Positions 50,315 to 59,152 are shown, numbered from the stretch's first letter. The stretch is DNA of 64,000 bases from Streptococcaceae bacterium AM104-57 (GCA_027659245.1 JAQDPW010000001.1:124001-188000); one strand, 5' to 3'. The notes: a model not told the origin generated them from the letters alone. Made by a program: numbers and translations.

Positions 50315-50378
50315 TTGACAAGTGAGTATTCACTCACTATAGTAGATTTATCTTTAAAAAAGTGAGTGCTCGCTTACC
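50315..50378 (+). promoter_or_regulatory. promoter with TetR operators
   Basis: TTGACA (50315-50320), 17-bp spacer, TATAGT (50338-50343). The spacer is the perfect inverted repeat AGTGAGT-ATTC-ACTCACT (50321-50338). A second half-matching copy, AGTGAGTGCTCGCTTACC, lies at 50361-50378. These are likely operators of the TetR gene at the operon's end. Confidence 0.8.
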
Positions 50379-50391
50379 TAGGAGGAAGTAA

Positions 50392-51108
50392 ATGAAAACA
50401 TTGCTACATTTACAAGATTTACAAAAATCTTTTGGTCAACAACTTGTGTTAAACCACGTTGGTTTTGAATTACAGTCTGGGGAAATCATTGGTCTAATCG
50501 GTCCTTCTGGTGCTGGGAAATCAACCATGATTAAAACCATGTTAGGGATGGAAAAGGCAGATAGCGGTATCGCTTTAGTCTTAGACCAGACCATGCCCAA
50601 TCGTCATATTCTGGGAGATATTGGCTATATGGCCCAGTCAGATGCTCTTTATGAGGCTTTGTCAGGACAAGAAAATTTGGAATTTTTCGGCCAGCTAAAA
50701 GGGATTCCTAAAAAAGATTTGACAGCTGAAATTACCCATGTGGCTCAAGTGGTAGACTTGACAGATCATTTAAATAAGGCCGTGTCTGGTTATTCCGGAG
50801 GGATGAAACGACGCTTGTCGCTGGCTATTGCGCTTTTAGGAAACCCTCAACTCCTGATTTTGGACGAACCGACGGTTGGAATCGACCCTTCTCTTCGAAA
50901 GAAAATCTGGCGAGAGTTGATGGCGCATAGAGACAAGGGCGTAGGGATTTTGGTCACAACTCACGTCATGGATGAGGCAGAGCTGACAGATAAGGTCGGT
51001 CTACTATTAGGTGGAAAAATCATAGCCTTTGATACACCATCCAAGCTAAAAGAATCTTATGGTGTTTCAAGTATTGAAGAAGTCTTTTTGAAAGCAGAAG
51101 GAGAATGA
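50392..51108 (+). CDS. ABC transporter ATP-binding protein (ABC-2 exporter)
   Basis: A 238-residue ATPase with Walker A GPSGAGKST, Q-loop MAQSDAL, signature YSGGMKRR, Walker B LLILDEPTVGID and switch TTHVMDEAE. These belong to the DrrA/NatA class of drug and ion exporters. AGGAGG precedes ATG 50392. It pairs with the permease 1 bp downstream under TetR control. Confidence 0.9.
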   Translation: MKTLLHLQDLQKSFGQQLVLNHVGFELQSGEIIGLIGPSGAGKSTMIKTMLGMEKADSGIALVLDQTMPNRHILGDIGYMAQSDALYEALSGQENLEFFGQLKGIPKKDLTAEITHVAQVVDLTDHLNKAVSGYSGGMKRRLSLAIALLGNPQLLILDEPTVGIDPSLRKKIWRELMAHRDKGVGILVTTHVMDEAELTDKVGLLLGGKIIAFDTPSKLKESYGVSSIEEVFLKAEGE

Positions 51109-51109
51109 A

Positions 51110-52192
51110 ATGAGAACAATTGCCATAGCAAAAAAAGTCATCAAAGAATTGCTACGTGACAAACGGACACTGGCCCTAATGTTTGTGGCACCAGTCTTTA
51201 TTATGTGGCTGATGAACCTCATGTTTTCGGCTAATACAACGGTGACTGTTAAGCTAGCGATACAAGATGTGCCAAGTAGTTTGGTAAGTAGGATGGATGA
51301 CTTAGAACATGTCAGTGTCGAAACCTACAAAGACTTGGATCAAGCTAAAGAGGCTTTAAACGATGGAAAAGTAGATGCAGTTATCTCTTATAAGGATGGG
51401 GAATATCATGTAACCTATGCTAATACAGATGCCTCTAAAACTTCGGTGACCCGACAAGTATTACGCACCAGTATTGCCAGTGAAGACACCAATCAATTAT
51501 TAGCCCGTGTGAGGCAATCCCTTCCACAATTACAACTAAAGGTAAAATCTCCTGAAATTAAGGAATCTTATGAATATGGTAACGAGGACACCGGCTTCTT
51601 TGCTAAAATGATTCCTATTTTGCTTGGGTTCATCGTTTTCTTCTTTGTCTTTTTGATTTCAGGGATGGCACTCTTGAAAGAACGTACTAGCGGAACCCTA
51701 GATCGTTTGTTGGCAACCCCAGTTAAACGTTCGGAAATTGTTTACGGCTATATGTTGTCTTACGGCCTTATTGCCATACTGCAGACAGGAGTAGTCGTTC
51801 TAGCAGCCATCTGGTTGTTGAACATTGAAGTTGTCGGAAGCCTGTTAAATGTTATAATAGTTAATGCGGTACTGGCTCTGGTGGCACTAGCCTTCGGAAT
51901 TCTCTTGTCAACCTTGGCAAAATCAGAATTCCAGATGATGCAATTTATTCCTCTTGTGATTATGCCGCAACTCTTTTTCTCAGGAATCATTCCACTTGAT
52001 TCAATGGGAGACTGGGCAAAAACGCTAGGGAAATTCTTGCCTTTGACCTACTCAGATGATGCGATGAGTCAGATTATTTTTTACGGACGTGGACTTGGAG
52101 ATATTTTACCAAATATTGGTGTTCTACTAGTCTTCCTTGTCGCTTTGACAGTTCTCAATATTGTCGGCTTGCGTCGTTACCGTAAAGTTTAA
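51110..52192 (+). CDS. ABC-2 type exporter permease (YhgE/DrrB-like)
   Basis: A 360-residue permease: one N-terminal helix, a large extracytoplasmic domain (~45-170), then five helices with the ABC-2 block LLKERTSGTLDRLLATPVKR and FFSGIIPLDSMGDW. Such proteins export drugs or lipids with the upstream ATPase. Substrate unknown. Confidence 0.9.
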   Translation: MRTIAIAKKVIKELLRDKRTLALMFVAPVFIMWLMNLMFSANTTVTVKLAIQDVPSSLVSRMDDLEHVSVETYKDLDQAKEALNDGKVDAVISYKDGEYHVTYANTDASKTSVTRQVLRTSIASEDTNQLLARVRQSLPQLQLKVKSPEIKESYEYGNEDTGFFAKMIPILLGFIVFFFVFLISGMALLKERTSGTLDRLLATPVKRSEIVYGYMLSYGLIAILQTGVVVLAAIWLLNIEVVGSLLNVIIVNAVLALVALAFGILLSTLAKSEFQMMQFIPLVIMPQLFFSGIIPLDSMGDWAKTLGKFLPLTYSDDAMSQIIFYGRGLGDILPNIGVLLVFLVALTVLNIVGLRRYRKV

Positions 52193-52228
52193 AGATGAAT
52201 ACAAAAAGCAAAAAGGTAGGAATGTTAA

Positions 52229-52852
52229 ATGGATAAGACTATTTTTGAATCATTTGAAGATTACTTAGAGGAAGCAGATTATCCTCAAGGGAAGAAAAAA
52301 ATCATGCGGTCAGCAGTGGATCTCATGTCGACTAAGGGGTATAATGGTACCTCTACCCTTCACATAGCGGAGCATGCTGGACTCAGTCAGGCTACCTTAT
52401 TTAAGTATTTTAAAACGAAAGTAGATTTGTTAACGGCTATTTTACACCCTATAGTTCCAGGACTCTTCGGAAATTTTTTTGACGAGCTTTTAACTTTTGA
52501 AACGACAGAAGAAAAGGTACATTATCTCGTCCACAATCGCATGACCTATCTCAAAAAAAATCGTGCCTTGGTGAAAATTATTTTGCATGAAATGTTTTCG
52601 AATAATAAACTGAGACATGAACAGGTCTTTATTTGGAATACTATCCAGAACAAACTTGGGGTACTCCACAAGGAATTGTTAGCTGATCCACGTGTGAATC
52701 CTGAAATCACAGTTCCTCAAATGGTTCGCATTTGTGTAGGTCCTTTGTTAACTTACTTCTCTCAACTATATATCATTGGTGACAATGTCGAAATCAGTGA
52801 AGTGGACTTAGGCTTGTTGGAAAAACAAATCTTAGGTGGTTTGTGGAAATAG
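52229..52852 (+). CDS. TetR-family transcriptional repressor
   Basis: A 207-residue regulator. The N-terminal helix-turn-helix reads MSTKGYNGTSTLHIAEHAGL then SQATLFKYFKTK, and the ligand-binding half is helical. It lies 36 bp after the permease, in the same transcript. The duplicated AGTGAGT-type palindrome in the operon promoter is the probable target, giving a self-limited, inducible efflux system. Confidence 0.9.
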   Translation: MDKTIFESFEDYLEEADYPQGKKKIMRSAVDLMSTKGYNGTSTLHIAEHAGLSQATLFKYFKTKVDLLTAILHPIVPGLFGNFFDELLTFETTEEKVHYLVHNRMTYLKKNRALVKIILHEMFSNNKLRHEQVFIWNTIQNKLGVLHKELLADPRVNPEITVPQMVRICVGPLLTYFSQLYIIGDNVEISEVDLGLLEKQILGGLWK

Positions 52853-52943
52853 GAGGAGTATAGGAATTAGTTCTTTTTGCTTTAGGTTGAGCAATGCATC
52901 ATAAGAAGTACTTTCTCATATTTAAAAACATAATAATTTAAAG

Positions 52944-52991
52944 AAAAACTCTTATCCCTAGCATTATTAAAAGCTTGGAATAAGAGTTTTT
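52944..52991. terminator. bidirectional terminator
   Basis: AAAAACTCTTAT / ATAAGAGTTTTT with inner AGC..GCT pairing, between the convergent TetR and CsbD genes. Confidence 0.8.
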
Positions 52992-53011
52992 ATGTTATTA
53001 GGACGAAAAAA

Positions 53012-53215
53012 CTATTCTCCGTCTTTTTTAAAGATGTTTTTTACACCAGCTACTGCGCCTTCGACAGCTTCTTTTGCATCTTCAGCAACTTCTTTAGCTT
53101 TTGAAGCTACTTTTTCTGCAGCTCCTTCAGCTTGAGTTTTTGTATCGCCAGTAAGTTTACCAAAACCTTCTTTAACAGAACCTTTAGCTTGGTTGAATTT
53201 TTCTTCGATTGACAT
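53012..53215 (-). CDS. CsbD-like stress protein
   Basis: A 67-residue, Lys/Glu/Ala-rich protein starting with the CsbD motif [21 protein letters not shown] heptad-like [20 protein letters not shown] stretch follows. CsbD proteins are abundant under general stress; the molecular role is unknown. A good GGAGG site precedes the ATG. Confidence 0.88.
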   Translation of the reverse strand: MSIEEKFNQAKGSVKEGFGKLTGDTKTQAEGAAEKVASKAKEVAEDAKEAVEGAVAGVKNIFKKDGE

Positions 53216-53287
53216 GGGGGATACCTCCGTTAATTTATTCCATTACTTAAATTACATCAGATAATAACTTAAGTATATACCCTTTTA

Positions 53288-53343
53288 TATAGTAGATTGA
53301 ATCTGGAGTAGTACGCTATGGCTACTAAAACATTGTTATAAAT
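53288..53343 (+). repeat. truncated RUP (first ~56 bp)
   Basis: TATAGTAGATTGAATCTGGA and following bases match the left half of a RUP up to ACATTGTTATAAAT, where a complete RUP begins. Confidence 0.75.
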
Positions 53344-53451
53344 TATAATAGATTGAATATAGAACAGTACACTACGATTGCTAAAGATATTTTTAGAAAT
53401 TAGCTTGACTTTCCTAATCGATTTGTTCATATCTTATTTCAATCAACTATA
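53344..53451 (+). repeat. RUP element 4
   Basis: 108 bp from TATAATAGATTGAA to TTCAATCAACTATA, inserted into or next to the preceding partial copy. Confidence 0.85.
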
Positions 53452-53494
53452 CAAAAAAGCAAAAAACTGATACGAAAAGCATCAGTTTATTTTT

Positions 53495-54127
53495 TTAATA
53501 GGTTACAACATTCAATTGACCTTTATCATATTCAGCAATAAAGATATTTGAGACTTCTTCGAAACCTTCTTCTTTCAATTTCTCAGTTAGCCACTCCTCG
53601 GATTTGCCAATGGTTTCTAGGATTTCAACTTGGACAACACCGTCTGTAATGACTGGGTACTTAGGATTTTCGTCACCCATTCTTACAACAATTAGCTGTC
53701 CATTTTGCTCAATCACAGCTCTCTTGACATCCTTTAATTGAAAGATTCCTTGAGAGCGCAATTTAAGAGCTACATCTGCAGCTGCAAGACCTTTTGAGCG
53801 GCAGGCTTCAGGATCTAACTTACCATTTTTAATGATAATAGTTGGTTTCCCGTCAATTAAGTGTTTGAAAAAGGAAATATTGGTATTCAACCATTTAAGG
53901 AGCAGGATGAGAATAGTCCAGATGATGAGGATAACGACGTATTGGATGATGGTAATCGAGCTATTGTAGATAACTCCACCGATAATACCCCCGAGAACAA
54001 AGTTCTGGATTTGGTCCACTGCAGAACTTGGTGCTAGATTTCCTTTACCTGTTACGTTAATAACAAAAACAAGAGAAAGAAGCCCCAAGGCCAATTTAAT
54101 TGCAATTGTAGCAAAAAAGCTTATCAT
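53495..54127 (-). CDS. DUF421 membrane protein (YetF-like)
   Basis: A 210-residue protein with three N-terminal helices (to ~residue 85) and a cytoplasmic DUF421 domain: GKPTIIIKNGKLD, LKLRSQGIFQLKDVKRAVIE and a GQLIV strand. Family members occur as dimers in the membrane; function is unsettled. It overlaps the DUF3290 gene by 4 bp (ATGA), a conserved pairing in streptococci and lactobacilli. Confidence 0.9.
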   Translation of the reverse strand: MISFFATIAIKLALGLLSLVFVINVTGKGNLAPSSAVDQIQNFVLGGIIGGVIYNSSITIIQYVVILIIWTILILLLKWLNTNISFFKHLIDGKPTIIIKNGKLDPEACRSKGLAAADVALKLRSQGIFQLKDVKRAVIEQNGQLIVVRMGDENPKYPVITDGVVQVEILETIGKSEEWLTEKLKEEGFEEVSNIFIAEYDKGQLNVVTY

Positions 54128-54576
54128 TTTTCAACCTCCACGAGTTCAACATCTGATTTATAGAGTTCCATTTTTTCTAATAAATAGCTATCTTGGTCAG
54201 TCCCGCTAATGGCACGATAAAAATGTTCGCCAACCTTAATAATAGCTCCATCAGTTACTGCTGAGGTATTGACATAGACCTCTTTTTTATCTACACCTAA
54301 TTCTTTTGAAACGACTTCGATAAAGTTTAGGGAAGAGCGGAATTGATTATCATTGGATTGACTGTTTTGAAGATTCGTAATGCTTATCAAAACGAATGCG
54401 ATTAAGGTCAAAATAGAAATGAGCGATAATTCACGGAACTTGCTCCCTTTTTTATCTTTGAAAGCCTTAAATGCAAAAAATCCAGTCACGATAAGCAGTA
54501 AAGTTGATACGATAATCATGGCCCAATTCTGTTGACTAATCTGACTGAGCACATAGTCATAGGAATAGAATTTCAT
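54124..54576 (-). CDS. DUF3290 membrane protein
   Basis: A 150-residue protein with two membrane helices (MIIVSTLLLIVTGFFAF and LSLISILTLIAFVLI) and a soluble C-terminal domain that may bind a small ligand (EVYVNTSAVTDGAIIKVGEH). First gene of a two-gene unit with DUF421, probably forming one complex. Function unknown. Confidence 0.88.
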   Translation of the reverse strand: MKFYSYDYVLSQISQQNWAMIIVSTLLLIVTGFFAFKAFKDKKGSKFRELSLISILTLIAFVLISITNLQNSQSNDNQFRSSLNFIEVVSKELGVDKKEVYVNTSAVTDGAIIKVGEHFYRAISGTDQDSYLLEKMELYKSDVELVEVEK

Positions 54577-54605
54577 AAGATTTCTCCCTTTTTCAAATTC
54601 AATCT

Positions 54606-54634
54606 ATTATAAACTAATTCCTAAACTATAGCAA
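54606..54634 (-). promoter_or_regulatory. promoter of DUF3290-DUF421 unit
   Basis: Minus strand TTGCTA (54634-54629), 17-bp spacer, TATAAT (54611-54606). Confidence 0.6.
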
Positions 54635-54715
54635 TTTTATTAGTAGGGGAAAAAGCATTTAATTGTTGTTTCTTACTTAAGGTAGGTTTTTTCTGATTTG
54701 ACTTAGCCTCCCGTC

Positions 54716-54743
54716 TTGACTTTCGTTTTGCTTTTGTTATAAT
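54716..54743 (+). promoter_or_regulatory. promoter of nucleoside phosphorylase gene
   Basis: TTGACT (54716-54721), 16-bp spacer, TATAAT (54738-54743). Confidence 0.7.
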
Positions 54744-54768
54744 AGTACAAATTTAGAGGAGGTACTCT

Positions 54769-55533
54769 ATGATTCAGAAACACGCTATTCCTATTTTAGA
54801 GTTTGATGACAATCCTCAGGCAGTCATCATGCCAAATCACGAAGGCTTAGATTTACAGTTTCCAAAGAAGTGCGTTTATGCATTTTTGGAGGAGGAGATT
54901 GACCGCTACGCTCAGGAAGTAGGGGCGGAGTGCGTTGGGGAGTTTGTGTCTGCCACTAAGACCTACCCCGTTTATGTCATGGACTACAAAGGTGAAAAAG
55001 TGTGCCTAGCCCAAGCTCCTGTAGGTTCTGCCCCTGCGGCCCAGTTTATGGATTGGTTGATTGGTTACGGTGTGGAGAAAATCATCTCTACTGGTACTTG
55101 TGGCGTGTTAACGAATATAGAAGAAAATGCCTTTCTGGTTCCAGTACGAGCCCTGCGTGATGAAGGAACTAGTTACCATTATGCGCCACCTTCTCGTTAT
55201 ATGGATGTGCATGTTCAAGCGATTTCTGCTATCGAGCAAGTCTTGGAACAACTAGGCATTCCTTATGAAGAGGTTATGACTTGGTCGACAGATGGTTTTT
55301 ATCGAGAAACAGCTGAAAAAGTTGCCTATCGTAAGGAAGAAGGTTGTGCAGTTGTGGAGATGGAGTGTGCTGCTCTTGCAGCAGTTGCCCAGCTTCGAGG
55401 AGTCGTTTGGGGTGAGTTGTTGTTTACGGCAGATTCTTTGGCAGATCTTGATAACTATGACCAGCGCGATTGGGGTGCGGAAGCTTTTGAAAAGGCGCTA
55501 GAACTCTGTCTTGAGATCGTTAGTCATATGTGA
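54769..55533 (+). CDS. nucleoside phosphorylase (PNP/UDP family)
   Basis: A 254-residue enzyme of the PNP_UDP_1 fold. It shows TGTCGVL in the phosphate/ribose region, SRYMDVH, and VVEMECAALAAVAQLRGV with the Met-Glu pair that binds ribose, followed by LLFTADSL. It cleaves a nucleoside with phosphate to base and ribose-1-phosphate; uridine is the most likely substrate but not certain. It lies upstream of the Trk genes, probably by chance. Confidence 0.85.
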   Translation: MIQKHAIPILEFDDNPQAVIMPNHEGLDLQFPKKCVYAFLEEEIDRYAQEVGAECVGEFVSATKTYPVYVMDYKGEKVCLAQAPVGSAPAAQFMDWLIGYGVEKIISTGTCGVLTNIEENAFLVPVRALRDEGTSYHYAPPSRYMDVHVQAISAIEQVLEQLGIPYEEVMTWSTDGFYRETAEKVAYRKEEGCAVVEMECAALAAVAQLRGVVWGELLFTADSLADLDNYDQRDWGAEAFEKALELCLEIVSHM

Positions 55534-55550
55534 GTATTCTCAGCTTTTTG

Positions 55551-55559
55551 TGGTACAAT
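55551..55559 (+). promoter_or_regulatory. extended -10 in front of trkH
   Basis: TGGTACAAT ends 6 bp before ATG 55566, so transcription would begin at or next to the start codon. Confidence 0.45.
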
Positions 55560-55565
55560 GTAGCT

Positions 55566-56945
55566 ATGTTATTAAAATCAATTGTTGAAAAAATAAATAC
55601 CATTCTAGGACGTTTATCACCCGCTCGGAGAATCTTTTTAAGTTTTGCTTTGGTTATTTTCGCAGGCTCTCTCCTTTTGAGTCTGCCATTGGTGCAAGCA
55701 ACAAGCTCCCAAGCGACCTATTTTGATCATCTCTTTACAGCTGTATCCATGGTCTGTGTGACAGGACTCTTTACCTTACCTGTCGCTTCTACCTACAATA
55801 TCTGGGGGCAGCTAATTTGTATGGTCTTGATTCAGATTGGTGGTTTGGGGCTCATGACCTTTATAGGGGTCTTCTATATTCAAAGCAAGCAAAAGCTAAG
55901 TCTTCGAGGTCGTGAAACGATTCTGGAGAGCTTTAGCTTCGAAGAAACCCAGTCTCTGAAGGATTTTCTACGTTCCATCTTCGTGACGACTTTTCTAGTA
56001 GAAGGATTCGGAGCCTTTCTGCTAAGTTTTCGTTTTGTCCCCGAGTTTGGTTGGGGACGGGGAATTTTTACTTCCATTTTCGTAGCTATTTCAGCTTTCT
56101 GTAATGCTGGATTTGATAATTTTGGTAGCACGAGTTTGCTAGCCTTTCAGACAGACCCATTGATTAATCTAGTGATAGCAGGCTTGATTATTACGGGTGG
56201 TCTAGGTTTCATGGTTTGGTTCGACTTGGCTACCCAATTAGGAAAGAAGAAAAAGCGTCGTCTTCGTTTCCATACTAAGCTAGTCCTCTTCTTAACAGCG
56301 GGGATTTTATTTGCTGGAACAGTTTCAACCCTCTTGATAGAGTGGAACAATTCGGGAACGATTGGCAATCTCAGCTTCCCAGATAAATTGCTGGTTAGTT
56401 TCTTCCAAACTGTCAGCATGAGAACAGCCGGTTTTGCTTCTATTGATTACACTCAAGCTAGACCTGTTACTTTGATGATTTATATCTTACAAATGTTTCT
56501 CGGTGGAGCACCTGGCGGTACAGCAGGGGGACTAAAAATCACAACCTTCTTGGTCTTGTTGGTATTCGCACGCAGTGAACTTTTAGGGTTACCTCATGCA
56601 AATGTGGCTAGAAGAACGATTGAACCTCGGACAGTTCAAAAATCTTTCAGTGTGTTCATTGTTTTCTTATTGACTTTTCTGGTTGGCTTGATTTTACTAG
56701 GAATAACAGCAGAAGGGAATCCGAAATTTATCTACCTGATGTTTGAAACTATTTCAGCGCTTGCCACGGTTGGAGTAACTGCTAATTTGACACCAGAGTT
56801 AGGTAAGCTAGCGCTTAGTGTCATTATGCTACTGATGTTTATTGGGCGAATCGGACCTCTGACGCTATTAGTTAGTTTGGCTGAGTATCAACCAGATAAG
56901 AAAGATATGATCCACTATATGAAAGCAGATATTACCATAGGATAA
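55566..56945 (+). CDS. trkH: TrkH-family potassium uptake channel subunit
   Basis: A 459-residue membrane protein with repeated helix-pore-helix units. The filter-like segments include VSMVCVTGLFTL, SAFCNAGFDNFG, VSMRTAGFASID and ISALATVGVTANL. It imports K+ (or Na+) with the TrkA gene 13 bp downstream. I start at ATG 55566 (MLLKSIVEK). A GTG at 55530 overlapping the previous stop is possible, but neither has a clear ribosome site. In pneumococcus this pair is the c-di-AMP-controlled SPD_0076/CabP system, by recollection. Confidence 0.9.
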   Translation: MLLKSIVEKINTILGRLSPARRIFLSFALVIFAGSLLLSLPLVQATSSQATYFDHLFTAVSMVCVTGLFTLPVASTYNIWGQLICMVLIQIGGLGLMTFIGVFYIQSKQKLSLRGRETILESFSFEETQSLKDFLRSIFVTTFLVEGFGAFLLSFRFVPEFGWGRGIFTSIFVAISAFCNAGFDNFGSTSLLAFQTDPLINLVIAGLIITGGLGFMVWFDLATQLGKKKKRRLRFHTKLVLFLTAGILFAGTVSTLLIEWNNSGTIGNLSFPDKLLVSFFQTVSMRTAGFASIDYTQARPVTLMIYILQMFLGGAPGGTAGGLKITTFLVLLVFARSELLGLPHANVARRTIEPRTVQKSFSVFIVFLLTFLVGLILLGITAEGNPKFIYLMFETISALATVGVTANLTPELGKLALSVIMLLMFIGRIGPLTLLVSLAEYQPDKKDMIHYMKADITIG

Positions 56946-56958
56946 GAAAGGATAAACT

Positions 56959-57624
56959 ATGTCAGATCGGACAATCGGAATTTTAGGCTTGGGTATTTTT
57001 GGGAGTAGTGTTCTGGCTGCTCTCGCCAAGCATGATATAAATATTATCGCTATTGACAACCATGAGGAACGAATCAATCAATTTGAACCAGTCTTGGTGC
57101 GTGGTGTTGTTGGAGATATCACAGATGAGGAACTCTTGCTATCAGCTGGAATTGATACCTGCGATACCGTAGTCGTCGCAACTGGTGAAAATCTAGAGTC
57201 TAGTGTTCTTGCAGTCATGCATTGCAAGAGTCTAGGGGTACCGACTGTTATTGCTAAGGTTAAAAGCCATACAGCAAAAAAAGTCCTTGAAAAAATCGGT
57301 GCAGACTCAGTCATTTCACCAGAGTTTGAGATGGGTCGTTCGTTGGCACAGACGATTCTCTTTAATAACAGTGTAGATGTCTTTCAGTTGGACAAGAATG
57401 TCTCGATTGTCGAGATGAAAATTCCACAGTCCTGGGCAGGGCAGAGTCTTAGTCAACTAGACCTTCGAGGACGATACAATCTCAATATCCTTGGTTTTCG
57501 TAACTACGAAAATGCTCCCTTAGATGTACAGTTTGGACCAAATGATTTATTAAAACCGGATACCTATATCATGGCGGTGATTAATAACCAATATTTGGAT
57601 ACCCTAGCAAGCTTTAGTGAGTAG
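56959..57624 (+). CDS. cabP: TrkA-family K+ uptake regulatory protein, c-di-AMP binding (CabP-like)
   Basis: A 221-residue cytoplasmic RCK protein. The N-terminal NAD-binding Rossmann domain reads GILGLGIFGSSVLAAL and the C-terminal TrkA_C domain (~135-221) reads PQSWAGQSLSQLDLRGRYNL. The pneumococcal orthologue CabP binds c-di-AMP in the RCK_C domain, which blocks its interaction with TrkH and stops K+ uptake. The gene follows trkH directly. Confidence 0.88.
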   Translation: MSDRTIGILGLGIFGSSVLAALAKHDINIIAIDNHEERINQFEPVLVRGVVGDITDEELLLSAGIDTCDTVVVATGENLESSVLAVMHCKSLGVPTVIAKVKSHTAKKVLEKIGADSVISPEFEMGRSLAQTILFNNSVDVFQLDKNVSIVEMKIPQSWAGQSLSQLDLRGRYNLNILGFRNYENAPLDVQFGPNDLLKPDTYIMAVINNQYLDTLASFSE

Positions 57625-57689
57625 AAGAGGAATGACTATTCTTTTTTTCAACGACTATTGAGTCAATATAAGTATTTTATAAGAGGGAC

Positions 57690-57743
57690 TTAAGAAAAAT
57701 TTTAACTTTTTCTTAATCCTTTTTAATTTTAGGAGATTATACT
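57690..57743 (+). promoter_or_regulatory. inverted repeat and -10 upstream of the PavB-like gene
   Basis: Perfect repeat TTAAGAAAAA-N7-TTTTTCTTAA (57690-57716) overlaps the -35 position of a promoter with TATACT (57738-57743) and no good -35. This suggests an activator site, perhaps for the TCS08 regulator downstream. It could also serve as the trk terminator. Confidence 0.5.
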
Positions 57744-57781
57744 AGAGTCATCAAATAAAGAAAAACTCTAAGGAGAATCCT

Positions 57782-59152
57782 ATGAAATTCAATCCAAATC
57801 AAAGATATACTCGTTGGTCTATTCGCCGTCTTAGTGTCGGTGTTGCCTCAGTTGTTGTGGCTAGTGGCTTCTTTGTCCTAGTTGGGCAACCAAGTTCTGT
57901 ACGTGCCGATGTAGTCAATCCGACCCCTGCTCAAGTCGTACCAGACGCTGCTTCGGTGAGTGAAAAGAGCGACTTGCCAGCAGAACTTCTCAAAGAAGCA
58001 GTCGATACAGCTCTTCCTTCAGACCAGGCAGACTCAGCACCTAAAGCAAGCTTGGATACTACAAGCTCTCCAGAAAAAGCGGATGTGGCTACTAAAGACC
58101 AAGTGGTAGCACCCAAAGAAGAAGTACAAGCAAAACCAGAATCTAAGAAAGAAACAGAAGATGCGGTTAAACCTGTGACAAATCCTGCGCCTGCAGTTTC
58201 TGGACAAGACCGTGAAGCAAATGAAGCTCAACCAGCAACTACCCCAGCTGAAGTTCAAAAAGGTGTAGCTGACAACACTAAAGATACAGTGGATGTTCCG
58301 GCTAGCTACCTTGATAAAGCTAACTTCCCTGGCCCATTCACAGCTGGCGTCAACCAAGTTATTCCATATGAATTCTTCGCAGGTGACGGCATGTTGACTC
58401 GCCTTATCTTGAAAGCATCCGACAAGGCTCCTTGGTCAGACAACGGTTCAGCTAAAAATGCCGCACTTCCACCAGTAGAGAAATTGGGCAAAGGCCTCTA
58501 CTTCTATGAAGTGGATTTGGCAGGTACCCAAGGTAAATCGGATAAAGACCTTCTAGACTTGTTAAAACAAAACGGTACTCAAAGCTATAAAGCTACTATT
58601 AAAGGGTATGGTGCGAAAGATGGCAAAGCAGATTTGACAAATCTCGTAGCGACAAAAGATTTGACAGTAAACTTGCATGGACATCAGTCTCTTACTCCGA
58701 TGCAATCAGATTTCGTCCCATCTTCTAACGGTTCAGCTATGCCGACTCCAATGATGAATAGTCATCAAGATGCGTCTAAGATGAACGCTCAAATGCCTAG
58801 TGCCAATCAAGATGAGATGAAATCTAAAATGCCAGCTGCTAGTCAGGATAAGATGATGCCTAACAAAGAGCAGGACAAAACTATGAATGCTAGCCAGCCA
58901 ATGGCAACACCAAGCATGAAACAAGATCAAGCTCCAGCAATCTCAAGCAAAATGTCTGATGAAGGCAAGGTAGCATCTAATAACAAGGTATCAAGTCCGA
59001 TGATGGCTGATCAAATGAAAGACCAAAAAGACATGCTTCCATATACTGGTGAAGCCCAAACATCAAGGGCTACTATTGGATTCTTTGGACTCGCCTTGGC
59101 AGGACTATTAGGTGGTCTCGGTTTGAAAGCTAAAAAAGAGGAAAATGACTAG
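57782..59152 (+). CDS. LPXTG surface adhesin with a single SSURE repeat (PavB-like)
   Basis: A 456-residue wall protein with a YSIRK-type signal (RYTRWSIRRLSVGVASVVVA, cleaved near VRA-DVV). A Pro/Glu/Ala-rich stalk to ~170 follows, then one SSURE fibronectin-binding module at ~170-301 (VPASYLDKANFPGPFTAGVN and VIPYEFFAGDGMLTRLILKA). Residues ~302-415 are Met/Gln/Asp-rich (for example QDEMKSKMPAASQDKMMPN). LPYTG (419-423), helix and charged tail end it. Pneumococcal PavB carries several SSURE repeats, so this is a short variant. It lies before the TCS08 genes, as in pneumococcus. Confidence 0.88.
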   Translation: MKFNPNQRYTRWSIRRLSVGVASVVVASGFFVLVGQPSSVRADVVNPTPAQVVPDAASVSEKSDLPAELLKEAVDTALPSDQADSAPKASLDTTSSPEKADVATKDQVVAPKEEVQAKPESKKETEDAVKPVTNPAPAVSGQDREANEAQPATTPAEVQKGVADNTKDTVDVPASYLDKANFPGPFTAGVNQVIPYEFFAGDGMLTRLILKASDKAPWSDNGSAKNAALPPVEKLGKGLYFYEVDLAGTQGKSDKDLLDLLKQNGTQSYKATIKGYGAKDGKADLTNLVATKDLTVNLHGHQSLTPMQSDFVPSSNGSAMPTPMMNSHQDASKMNAQMPSANQDEMKSKMPAASQDKMMPNKEQDKTMNASQPMATPSMKQDQAPAISSKMSDEGKVASNNKVSSPMMADQMKDQKDMLPYTGEAQTSRATIGFFGLALAGLLGGLGLKAKKEEND

